From contig WQUH01000096.1 of the NCBI GenBank assembly GCA_009782165.1, positions 1-5,854 on the forward strand: a stretch of DNA of 5,854 bases. Reading direction: 5' to 3'. This DNA comes from Pseudomonadota bacterium. GTDB lineage: Bacteria; Desulfobacterota; Desulfobulbia; Desulfobulbales; Desulfobulbaceae. Positions 1 to 5,300 of the stretch are shown in pieces (the first letter of the stretch is position 1; each line of letters starts with the position of its first letter). The position numbers were made by a program, and so were the translations under genes. The notes below the pieces were generated by a model. That model saw only the letters and a program-made list of their open reading frames with translations, did no database searches and was not told where the DNA came from.

Positions 1-620
1 TCTCGGGTCAGGCGTTGCAGATTCCGGTCGATGCACCGCTGGAGCAATGCCTGCTCGCAGGCCACGAGCGCGACCTTGCCGTGCCGCCAGTACAAAAAAT
101 CCTGGCCGTCATCGACCGCAAGGCGCACCAGAACCTCCCCCTGGTAGCCAAGGGTCTGCCGGGACCGGATGTGGCCAAACAGATCTTCGAACCCTTGCGC
201 GGACACCTGGTCATCGACCGGAACCGCCACCAGCCACTGCCGGGATGGGACAAAATCAGATTGGCCCGCGCCTTCCGGCAGCAGGGCAAAGGCGGTGCCA
301 TGCTCAAGCAGAGAGGAGACCACGGGCCGATTGAGCAATGCCTCTCCGGCGGCGGCCAGACGGCGCGCCTCGGCGAGCAGGGTCTCGTTTCCTGCAACCA
401 GCGGCGTCAACTGACGCCATACTGTCGGCGCAAAGGTCCGCGCCACCTGATCGAGCAGCCCTTGCCCTGGCGCTGAGGCGGCATGATTTTTTTCGATGAA
501 GATCAGCGTATCTTCGGGGAAATAATCGACCAGGGCCATCTCGGCAACAGGGCGCATTGCCAGCAGCAGGCCGCCTGTCGCCATGACCAGCAGCAGGAGC
601 AGGGTCAGCAGTCGCGTCAT
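1..620 (-). CDS. Partial exported or membrane-anchored protein of unknown function (N-terminal 206 residues)
   Basis: This reading frame is open from an ATG at 620 to the window edge with no stop, so the gene is cut at its C-terminus. Residues 1-3 are MTR, followed by a Leu-rich hydrophobic stretch (about 4-22), which looks like a signal peptide or N-terminal membrane anchor. No clear cleavage box or lipobox Cys is seen. The mature part begins with a 'DYFPEDTLIFIE' segment (32-43), resembling the 'P-x-D-T-L-x-F-x-E' opening of DUF3352-like exported proteins. That likeness is only suggestive. Later segments alternate beta-like strands (for example around 129-134 and 163-169) with helices. Cysteines are at 188 and 196. 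The start is supported by GGAGG at 633-637 on the minus strand (12 nt spacing) and a closer AGGA. Overlapping frames on both strands lack any recognisable protein. The gene lies 145 bp downstream of the alkD-like gene, beyond a terminator-like hairpin. I do not recognise its function. Confidence 0.75.
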   Translation of the reverse strand, partial: MTRLLTLLLLLVMATGGLLLAMRPVAEMALVDYFPEDTLIFIEKNHAASAPGQGLLDQVARTFAPTVWRQLTPLVAGNETLLAEARRLAAAGEALLNRPVVSSLLEHGTAFALLPEGAGQSDFVPSRQWLVAVPVDDQVSAQGFEDLFGHIRSRQTLGYQGEVLVRLAVDDGQDFLYWRHGKVALVACEQALLQRCIDRNLQRLTR

Positions 621-651
621 GGCGATCCTGGGCCTCCATCCGCAAACCCAA

Positions 652-682
652 AAAGACCGGCGGCGGGCGGGAACCGGCCTTT
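652..682 (-). terminator. Weak terminator-like hairpin after the alkD-like gene
   Basis: On the minus strand, AAAGGCCGG (682-674) can pair with CCGGTCTTT (660-652). This gives nine pairs including one G-U, around a 13-nt GC-rich loop. A run of five T spans 654-650, three of them inside the stem, so only two T follow it. It sits between the alkD-like stop (766) and the ribosome-binding site of the left-edge gene (about 637), a sensible place to end the alkD transcript. The short U tract makes it a weak candidate. No convincing promoter for the left-edge gene is visible in 621-765, so partial read-through into that gene is also possible. Confidence 0.35.
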
Positions 683-765
683 GGTCCTCTGTTCGCCTGA
701 CCTAACGATCTGCCCCGCCAACCCTGCCGCCACCTCCAAGACCGTGGTGATACACCGGAGCGAAC

Positions 766-1506
766 TCATGTCTTGGCCATCCATTTTTTTCTTTCGTCGG
801 CACCCATGTGTTCAATGGCATACCTGAGCGCCGTGCGCGGCAGACGCCGGTGCCATTGCGCGAGAAAGGCGCGCAGGGCCCCGGGATCCCGCTTCCCGGC
901 CTCGCGCAGCATCCAGCCGACAGCCTTGTGCATCAGGTCGTGCGGATGGGCGATGAAATACTCGGCCAGCCAGAAGGTCTCGTCCAGACTGCCCATCCGC
1001 TGCCTGGCATGGGTTGCGATCATGGCGGCGCGTTCGCGCCACAGGTTGCCGCTGGCGGCCCAGGCCAGGAGCAGACGGCGTATTTCCGCAACCGGCAACT
1101 GCGCGGTCCGCCAATACGACTCCACGATGTCCCGGACCGAAAGATCGACCAGATCCCAGTTGTTGGCGCGTTCGAGATGACGATCGTACAGGTCCGCCAG
1201 TTGCCGCAAGGCGCCGACATCCCGCGCCTTTGCAAGCGCCTGCGCGCGTTCTGCCATGAGGAGCAGCGCGCCCAGACGAACTTCATGCCACTCCGAGGCC
1301 AGCAGAAACACAAAATCATCCAGCGACAAGCTGCCCCGATACGGCTTGATGAGCGAGCGGGTAATCGGCACCTTCAGGCCGAGGAAGCAATCGCCTTCGC
1401 CATACTGACCAGGCCCGGTTTTGAAAAACCGCGCCAGATGCGCCGCCTGGTCCGGGTTGCGCCTGGCTGTGAACTCGTGCAACAGGTTGCGGGCTGACGG
1501 TCCCAT
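766..1506 (-). CDS. alkD: DNA alkylation repair protein, AlkD-type (HEAT-like repeat glycosylase)
   Basis: The 246-residue protein has the all-helical HEAT-like repeat pattern and length of the AlkD family, which excises positively charged alkylated bases such as N3- and N7-alkylpurines from DNA. Visible family landmarks are NNWDLVD (115-121), LWRERAAMI (155-163) and DLMHKAVGWMLREAGKRD (190-207). By recalled alignment to Bacillus cereus AlkD, W117, D121, R159 and W198 correspond to Trp109, catalytic Asp113, Arg148 and Trp187. All four active-site residues are therefore kept and activity is expected. The C-terminal LPRTALRYAIE segment (222-232) is also typical. The ATG at 1506 follows the stop of the upstream DUF4259 gene by 3 bp and is preceded by AGGCGG with 7 nt spacing, so translation is probably coupled. 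Family assignment is strong. Substrate range cannot be read from sequence. Confidence 0.9.
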   Translation of the reverse strand: MGPSARNLLHEFTARRNPDQAAHLARFFKTGPGQYGEGDCFLGLKVPITRSLIKPYRGSLSLDDFVFLLASEWHEVRLGALLLMAERAQALAKARDVGALRQLADLYDRHLERANNWDLVDLSVRDIVESYWRTAQLPVAEIRRLLLAWAASGNLWRERAAMIATHARQRMGSLDETFWLAEYFIAHPHDLMHKAVGWMLREAGKRDPGALRAFLAQWHRRLPRTALRYAIEHMGADERKKWMAKT

Positions 1507-1509
1507 GGG

Positions 1510-1860
1510 TCAGCCGCCTAACCTGTCGTGTGGGTGGAGCCTTGAGCGCAGTGTTGCAATTTCATGATCGATTGCCGCCGCCAGCCCCTCAACCTCCCGC
1601 GTCTCTTCCTGCTCCCGAATGGTCTCCAACTGTTGAATCGCCAGCTTGAGATGGCGATTCAACTCATCGTCCGGCCAGATATACACGCGGCCAAGCTGCG
1701 CCAACACGAAGGCGGCAGCACGAACAACATCAGGCTCACTCTCCGGATCCCGGTTCAGCGCCTCCTCGACATGGGCGGCAAGATGCGTCTTCTGAAACAG
1801 AGTTCCATACCAATCGGCAGCGTAATCGTTTTCCCACGCCGCAACGCCCCAATCTCCCAT
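1510..1860 (-). CDS. Small DUF4259-type protein
   Basis: The 116-residue product begins MGDWGVAAWENDYAADW, the 'MG-x-WG...ENDxAxDW' signature I associate with DUF4259, a family of small proteins without a settled function. A helical segment with 'AAAFVLAQLGR' (48-58) follows, then a charged, probably coiled-coil C-terminal half (about 66-107). There is no signal peptide or membrane segment, so it is likely cytoplasmic. The frame can be extended upstream to 1938, but the added 26 residues look unlike the family. The ATG at 1860 has a strong GAGGAG ribosome-binding site six bases away, so I chose that start. It is first in a two-gene unit with the alkD-like gene. Co-transcription with a repair gene suggests nothing firm about its role. 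Confidence 0.8.
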   Translation of the reverse strand: MGDWGVAAWENDYAADWYGTLFQKTHLAAHVEEALNRDPESEPDVVRAAAFVLAQLGRVYIWPDDELNRHLKLAIQQLETIREQEETREVEGLAAAIDHEIATLRSRLHPHDRLGG

Positions 1861-1903
1861 GATGCGCTCCTCTATGCCCGCTATCCGATCAAACGAACTG
1901 AAC

Positions 1904-1934
1904 AAAAAAATCAGGCTGCCTGTACCATGCAGGC
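1904..1934 (-). promoter_or_regulatory. Possible attenuator-like leader: alternative hairpins before a T7 run
   Basis: Reading the minus strand, three short segments occur: GCCTG (1934-1930), CAGGC (1922-1918) and GCCTG (1916-1912), then an A and seven T (1910-1904). Segment 2 can pair with segment 1 (7-nt loop) or with segment 3. The second pairing keeps four pairs with a 3-nt loop, directly before the T run. The arrangement resembles a miniature terminator/antiterminator switch upstream of the DUF4259 start at 1860. The stems are only 4-5 bp, so this may be chance. Confidence 0.2.
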
Positions 1935-1937
1935 GCA

Positions 1938-1966
1938 TTGACAGAGTAAACTGAAAAGATTAAGGT
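1938..1966 (+). promoter_or_regulatory. Candidate promoter for tatA
   Basis: A perfect -35 box TTGACA (1938-1943) is followed after 17 bp by TAAGGT (1961-1966), which keeps the first two and last bases of TATAAT. Transcription would start near 1973 and give a leader of about 30 nt before the tatA ATG. The strong -35 and good spacing make this plausible; the -10 is weak. Confidence 0.45.
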
Positions 1967-1973
1967 TCCGCAA
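1945..1973 (-). promoter_or_regulatory. Candidate promoter for the DUF4259-alkD unit
   Basis: On the minus strand TTGCGG (1973-1968) and TTTACT (1950-1945) are separated by 17 bp. They match sigma70 boxes at 3/6 and 4/6. A start near 1938 would place the alternative-hairpin region in the leader. The site overlaps the divergent tatA promoter candidate, so the two could exclude each other. Assignment rests on matching by eye only. Confidence 0.25.
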
Positions 1974-2002
1974 CACGATTGAACCTAAGAGGAGGTCATC
2001 TC

Positions 2003-2191
2003 ATGTTTTCAGGAATTTTTCAACCCATGCATCTTATTGTTATTCTGGTTATTGTCATGATCATCTGGGGACCGGGGAAATTGCCTGAACTTGGAGAAGG
2101 CCTGGCCAAAAGCATCAAAGCCTTCAAGAAGGCGATAAGCGATACCCCTCCCTCCCCCCCGATTGAACACAAGGAAGAGAAAAAAGACTGA
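2003..2191 (+). CDS. tatA: Sec-independent protein translocase subunit TatA/E
   Basis: The 62-residue product has classic TatA architecture: a short N-terminus, one transmembrane helix (about 8-21, [12 protein letters not shown] region), the hinge [10 protein letters not shown] (22-31), an amphipathic helix with [12 protein letters not shown] (33-44), and a charged, proline-rich tail. TatA/E oligomers form the pore of the twin-arginine pathway, which exports folded, often cofactor-bearing proteins. The ATG at 2003 follows an ideal AGGAGG with 7-nt spacing. A TTG start at 1980 would place that ribosome-binding site inside the gene, so I reject it. No tatB or tatC is adjacent, so the partner TatC must be encoded elsewhere. 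The gene is monocistronic, bounded by its own promoter candidate and a strong terminator. The product is short compared with E. coli TatA (about 89 aa), but small TatA proteins are common. Confidence 0.92.
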   Translation: MFSGIFQPMHLIVILVIVMIIWGPGKLPELGEGLAKSIKAFKKAISDTPPSPPIEHKEEKKD

Positions 2192-2214
2192 ACTCTCGGC
2201 GCACAAAACAAGAA

Positions 2215-2254
2215 AAACGAAAAGGCAGAGTCAAACGGCTCTGCCTTTTCGTTT
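2215..2254. terminator. Perfect 16-bp hairpin, bidirectional terminator
   Basis: Left arm 2215-2230 and right arm 2239-2254 are perfect reverse complements (16 bp) around an 8-nt loop at 2231-2238. The GC core GGCAGAG/CTCTGCC is flanked by A-rich sequence on the left and TTTTCGTTT on the right. Transcripts from either side therefore meet a stem followed by a U-rich stretch. The hairpin starts 24 bp after the tatA stop and ends 71 bp after the stop of the convergent HPt gene, so it can end both units. Confidence 0.92.
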
Positions 2255-2325
2255 GTGTCTTTGGGGCTCCTCGGGGTTCCGCGCCCGATAGACACCCGCA
2301 TTGCCCGCCAACCCGCGGGGCCTGA

Positions 2326-2655
2326 CTACAGATGTTTGAGCTGTGCCAGCATCTCGCCCATGGCCGTCAGTTTTTCCCGGGCCACGGCCACCGATTTTCG
2401 CAACCCGTCCTGTTCCATCTCCGCCGCCAGTTGGCGGATCCCCTCGATGCCGAGGCTTGCCGCCGCCCCCTTCAGGCTGTGGGCGGCTCGCACCGCCGCC
2501 GCGGCATCGTTGTCCGCCACTGCCTGCTGCAACTGGCTGTAGTCCTGGGCCGAAGCATCGCGAAACAGGGTCAACAACTCTTCCAGCAGTTCCTCGTCAC
2601 CGGTCGTCTGCTCCAAAGCAAACGATCTGTCCCACTGTAGATCAGCCATCGCCAT
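2326..2655 (-). CDS. Stand-alone HPt (histidine phosphotransfer) domain protein
   Basis: The 109-residue product is essentially one HPt domain: a four-helix bundle fold that carries a phosphoryl group between response-regulator receiver domains in multistep phosphorelays. The signature is AAHSLKGAAASLG (57-69), with the phospho-accepting His59, conserved Lys62 and Gly63. The second helix QLAAEMEQ lies near 75-82. There is no kinase, receiver or membrane segment, so this is an orphan phosphotransfer module whose partners lie elsewhere. A longer frame from 2721 exists, but the ATG at 2655 has GGAGG with 5-nt spacing and gives a protein of normal HPt size. That start overlaps the end of tsaC by 14 bp, so it is the last gene of the purDE-tsaC operon and probably translationally coupled. 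Confidence 0.88.
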   Translation of the reverse strand: MAMADLQWDRSFALEQTTGDEELLEELLTLFRDASAQDYSQLQQAVADNDAAAAVRAAHSLKGAAASLGIEGIRQLAAEMEQDGLRKSVAVAREKLTAMGEMLAQLKHL

Positions 2656-3310
2656 CGTTGCCTCCGATTTGGATTGATCGTTGCCGGGCATAGGCCGCGG
2701 CCTCCTCCTGCACCGCGGCAAATGCCACCTTGCCTTCCCGGATGCACCGCAGCCTTCCCTGCTCCAGGCCGACCAGGGTCGATCCGGCGCCGCCGGGCGT
2801 GTCGCCGCCGTCGACGATCAGGTCGATCTCGTCGGCAAAGGTCCGGGCCACCTCCCGGGCGGACACGGTGGCCGGAAATCCGGTGATGTTGGCGCTGGTG
2901 GCGGTCACCGGGCCGCCGAACGCGGCAAGGAGGGCGGCCGCTGTCTCGTTGGGCGACTGGCGCACGCCGACGGTGAGCGTGTTCCCGGTCAACTGCGGCG
3001 GCAATCCGGGCAGCGCCGGGCAGACCAGGGTCAGCGGACCAGGCCAGAAACGCGTAATCAGGTGGCGATACAGGTCCGGCAATGCGCCGGTCAAAAGCGG
3101 CAATTGCTCCGGGCCGGACACCAGGACGAGGATCGGCAGATACCGCGGCCGCCGCTTGATGGCAAACAACCGCTCCAGGGCCTGGTGGTTGAACGGGTCA
3201 ACCGCCAAACCGTAATAGGTCTCGGTTGGAAAGGCGACCACTCCGCCCGTCCGCAACAGGTTGGCGGCATGGGCCAGCCCGTTGCTGTCGGCTGCGACCG
3301 GCCAGTTCAC
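2642..3310 (-). CDS. tsaC: L-threonylcarbamoyladenylate synthase (Sua5/YciO/YrdC family)
   Basis: The 222-residue protein carries the YrdC fold that makes threonylcarbamoyl-AMP from threonine, bicarbonate and ATP, the first step of the t6A37 tRNA modification. Motifs seen are PTETYYGLA (28-36), the basic KRRPRYLP substrate loop (52-59), FWPGPLT (88-94), TATSANITG (136-144), STLVGL (177-182) and RCIREG (188-193). The length fits the single-domain TsaC/YrdC class, not the roughly 340-residue Sua5 with an extra C-terminal domain. The extended tail after residue 195 is not a Sua5 domain. The start is GTG at 3310, sharing GTGA with the purDE stop (4-bp overlap). No nearby ATG or strong ribosome-binding site exists, so translational coupling to purDE is likely. 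The assignment as TsaC over the related YciO rests on overall motif fit and is probable, not proven. Confidence 0.9.
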   Translation of the reverse strand: MNWPVAADSNGLAHAANLLRTGGVVAFPTETYYGLAVDPFNHQALERLFAIKRRPRYLPILVLVSGPEQLPLLTGALPDLYRHLITRFWPGPLTLVCPALPGLPPQLTGNTLTVGVRQSPNETAAALLAAFGGPVTATSANITGFPATVSAREVARTFADEIDLIVDGGDTPGGAGSTLVGLEQGRLRCIREGKVAFAAVQEEAAAYARQRSIQIGGNDGDG

Positions 3311-5079
3311 CCGTGCAGGGCCCTGTTTTTCGCCGCGACCTCATCGGCCATGGCTCGGGCATGCTGTTCCAGCCGCTCCTGCAGACCGTTCTCGGTCAGC
3401 GCCAGGATACGGGCCGCCAGCACCGCCGCGTTTTTGGCGCCGGCCTTGCCGATGCCCATGGTGGCGACCGGAATGCCGGGCGGCATCTGCACCGTGGACA
3501 GCAGGGCGTCGAGACCGTTCAACGATGAGGCGTCCAGAGGCACCCCGATGACGGGCAAGGTGGTATGGGCCGCCAGCACGCCGGCCAGATGCGCGGCCAT
3601 GCCGGCGCCGGCGATGATCAGCTTGAGCCCGCGCTCCCGCGCGGTTCTGGCATAGGCGCAGGCCTGTTCCGGGGTCCGGTGGGCCGAGGTGATGCTCATC
3701 TCGAATTCAATGCCGATCGCCTGGAGGAAATCGGCGGCGGCCCGCATGACCGGCAGGTCGGAATCGCTGCCCATCACAATCCCCACCACGGGTTGCCGGG
3801 TCTCGCTCAACCGCGCCAGGGCCCGGTGGCCGATGTCATGACGATGGTAGCATCCCGGCCAGCGGATCTCCCTGACCGCTCCATAGGCCCGGTCGATGGC
3901 CTCCCGGATGGTGGCGCCAACCGCGGTCACGCCCAGAACCCGGCCGCCGTTGGTGACGACCTGGCGTCCCTTCATGGCGGTGCCGGCATGGAAGACTTCC
4001 ACCCCCTCATGCCGCGCCGCCGCCGCCAGGCCGGAGATCACCCGGCCGGTCTCGTATGCGCCGGGATAGCCCTCTGAGGACAGCACCACGCAGACCGTCG
4101 GCCGCGGGTCGATCTCCAGGCGCACCTGATCGAGAGTGCCGTCGATACATGCGGTCAAGACATCGACCAGGTCGCTCTTCAGGCGCATCAGCAGGGGCTG
4201 GCATTCCGGGTCGCCAAAGCGGCAGTTGAATTCCAGCACCTTGATCCGGTCGCCATCGATCATCAGACCGGCATACAGCACCCCCTTGTACGGCCGGCCT
4301 TCCGCCGCCATGCCGCGCACGGTCGGCAGCATCACCTCGTTCATCACCCGCGCGGTCAACGCCTCGGTCACCACCGGCGCCGGGGAGTAGGCGCCCATGC
4401 CGCCGGTGTTCGGCCCCTGGTCGCCGTCGAAAATGGCCTTGTGGTCCTGCGATGACGGCAGGGGCAACACGGTGACGCCGTCGGTGAAGGCCAGAAACGA
4501 CGCCTCCTCGCCCTGGAGAAATTCTTCGATCACCACCTGGTTGCCGGCGGCGCCAAAGGCCCGCTCCTTCATGATCAGATCGACCGCCTGTTCAGCCTCG
4601 GCAACGGTGGCGGCAATGATCACCCCTTTGCCGGCCGCGAGGCCATCGGCCTTGACCACGCACGGCGCCCCGATGGACCTGATGAATTTTTTTGCCGCTC
4701 CCCTCTTGGCAAAGGTCGCGTACTGGGCGCTTGCGATCCCGTATTTCTTCAGAAAATCCTTGGTAAAGACCTTGCTGCCCTCCAGGATGGCCCCCTGTCG
4801 GTCAGGACCGAAGATACGGAGCCCGTGCTGTTGAAAGAGATCGACGATGCCCTTGGTCAGCGGCTCCTCGGGGCCGACCACGGTCAGATCGATCCGCTTT
4901 TTCAGGGCGAACTCGAGCAGCGCGTCGATATCGCCGGCGGCAATGTCGACACACTGGGCAAGGGATCTGATGCCCGCATTGCCCGGCGCGCAGAAAATCG
5001 CCTCGACCTTGCCGGATTGTTTCAGCTTCCAGACCAAGGCATGCTCGCGGCCGCCCCCTCCAATCACCAACACCTTCAT
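3307..5079 (-). CDS. purDE: Bifunctional PurD-PurE fusion: GAR synthetase plus N5-CAIR mutase
   Basis: One uninterrupted 590-residue frame joins two complete purine enzymes. Residues 1-424 are PurD (phosphoribosylamine-glycine ligase, ATP-grasp). Landmarks: GGGGREHAL (7-15), PGNAG (32-36), VGPEEPL (68-74), KADGLAAGKGV (143-153), SSQDHKAIFDGDQGPNTGGM (209-228), EFNCRFGDPECQ (283-294). Its C-terminal closing segment REIRWPGCYHRHDIGHRAL (403-421) is intact. Residues 430-590 are PurE: GSDSDLP (437-443), SAHRTPE (465-471, His467 matching the catalytic His45 of E. coli PurE), AGAGMAAHL (490-498), VQMPPGIPVATMGIGKAGAKNAA (530-552). These are class I features, so it should interconvert N5-CAIR and CAIR and need PurK elsewhere. 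The linker is about six residues. The ATG at 5079 has GGAGG five bases upstream. It is first in an operon with tsaC and the HPt gene. It catalyses steps 2 and 6 of the pathway, which are not consecutive. Confidence 0.96.
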   Translation of the reverse strand: MKVLVIGGGGREHALVWKLKQSGKVEAIFCAPGNAGIRSLAQCVDIAAGDIDALLEFALKKRIDLTVVGPEEPLTKGIVDLFQQHGLRIFGPDRQGAILEGSKVFTKDFLKKYGIASAQYATFAKRGAAKKFIRSIGAPCVVKADGLAAGKGVIIAATVAEAEQAVDLIMKERAFGAAGNQVVIEEFLQGEEASFLAFTDGVTVLPLPSSQDHKAIFDGDQGPNTGGMGAYSPAPVVTEALTARVMNEVMLPTVRGMAAEGRPYKGVLYAGLMIDGDRIKVLEFNCRFGDPECQPLLMRLKSDLVDVLTACIDGTLDQVRLEIDPRPTVCVVLSSEGYPGAYETGRVISGLAAAARHEGVEVFHAGTAMKGRQVVTNGGRVLGVTAVGATIREAIDRAYGAVREIRWPGCYHRHDIGHRALARLSETRQPVVGIVMGSDSDLPVMRAAADFLQAIGIEFEMSITSAHRTPEQACAYARTARERGLKLIIAGAGMAAHLAGVLAAHTTLPVIGVPLDASSLNGLDALLSTVQMPPGIPVATMGIGKAGAKNAAVLAARILALTENGLQERLEQHARAMADEVAAKNRALHG

Positions 5080-5155
5080 GTTCTCCTCCTTGTTGCCCTG
5101 GCGTGTTCAGGAATGCATCACTCTTTATCAACAGCCCCAAGTCCCGTCCAGCAAA

Positions 5156-5183
5156 ATTAACAGCCGCGTGCCAATCCGGTCAA
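5156..5183 (-). promoter_or_regulatory. Candidate promoter for the purDE-tsaC-HPt operon
   Basis: On the minus strand TTGACC (5183-5178) and GTTAAT (5161-5156) are spaced by 16 bp and match sigma70 boxes at 5/6 and 4/6. Transcription would start near 5148, leaving a leader of about 70 nt before the purDE ATG. I see no purine riboswitch fold or clear PurR-type palindrome in the leader. By-eye match only. Confidence 0.45.
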
Positions 5184-5214
5184 GGCGTCCCTAAATAAGT
5201 TTCAGGCATTTTCC

Positions 5215-5244
5215 TTGACAATATGCGGGGCAAACTGTTAGTTT
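5215..5244 (+). promoter_or_regulatory. Candidate promoter for the TetR-family gene
   Basis: A perfect TTGACA (5215-5220) is followed 18 bp later by TAGTTT (5239-5244), preceded by TG at 5236-5237 in the extended -10 position. Transcription would begin near 5251, inside the operator-like site, leaving about 50 nt of AT-rich leader before the ATG at 5301. Confidence 0.45.
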
Positions 5245-5245
5245 C

Positions 5246-5263
5246 AGAATGAGGATTCACTCA
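5246..5263 (+). promoter_or_regulatory. FadR-box-like operator upstream of the TetR gene
   Basis: The 18-bp site AGAATGAGGATTCACTCA matches the Bacillus subtilis FadR box as I recall it (TGAATGANTANTCATTCA) at 13 of 16 fixed positions. It is an imperfect palindrome with GAATGA and TCACTCA half sites. A slightly shifted perfect repeat, AATGAG (5248-5253) and CTCATT (5260-5265), adds symmetry. It begins right after the candidate -10 box and would block transcription start if bound. Together with the FadR-like protein encoded just downstream, this supports autorepression released by acyl-CoA. That last point is inference. Confidence 0.55.
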
Positions 5264-5300
5264 TTTTATTTCGGTACTTGTCTGTATCCAATATATTTAA

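Noticed and set aside
15..476. Plus-strand open frame of 153 codons
   Set aside because: It is antisense to the left-edge exported protein, has no recognisable motifs and no convincing ribosome-binding site. The high-GC bias of the real gene opens this frame.
808..1497. Plus-strand open frame of 229 codons opposite the alkD-like gene
   Set aside because: The minus strand encodes a clear AlkD-type protein with all active-site residues. The plus frame reads as its shadow, with no domain signature.
2150..2160. C7 tract near the end of tatA as a possible phase-variation site
   Set aside because: Seven C in a GC-rich proline stretch is short, and slippage would change only the dispensable tail of TatA.
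2263..2280. Short direct repeat GGGGCTCC/GGGGTTCC beside the terminator
   Set aside because: Eight bases with one mismatch is within chance for GC-rich sequence. No third copy or flanking structure is seen.
3580..3612. PurE loop AGAGMAAHLAG, where E. coli has AGAGGAAHLPG
   Set aside because: Considered as a sign of altered catalysis. As far as I recall, the Met and Ala variants are common among class I PurE proteins of other bacteria, and the catalytic His and surrounding motifs are kept.
2681..3655. Plus-strand open frame of 324 codons
   Set aside because: It runs antisense across tsaC and the PurE end of purDE. Its composition is Gly/Arg/Gln-rich low complexity, typical of antisense GC-rich frames.
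3790..3812. Possible sequencing fusion (lost stop) between purD and purE
   Set aside because: The PurD C-terminal segment runs directly and in frame into the PurE start, with no leftover ribosome-binding site or start codon (a GTG within VVGIVMG is not preceded by a ribosome-binding site). A true fusion is simpler.
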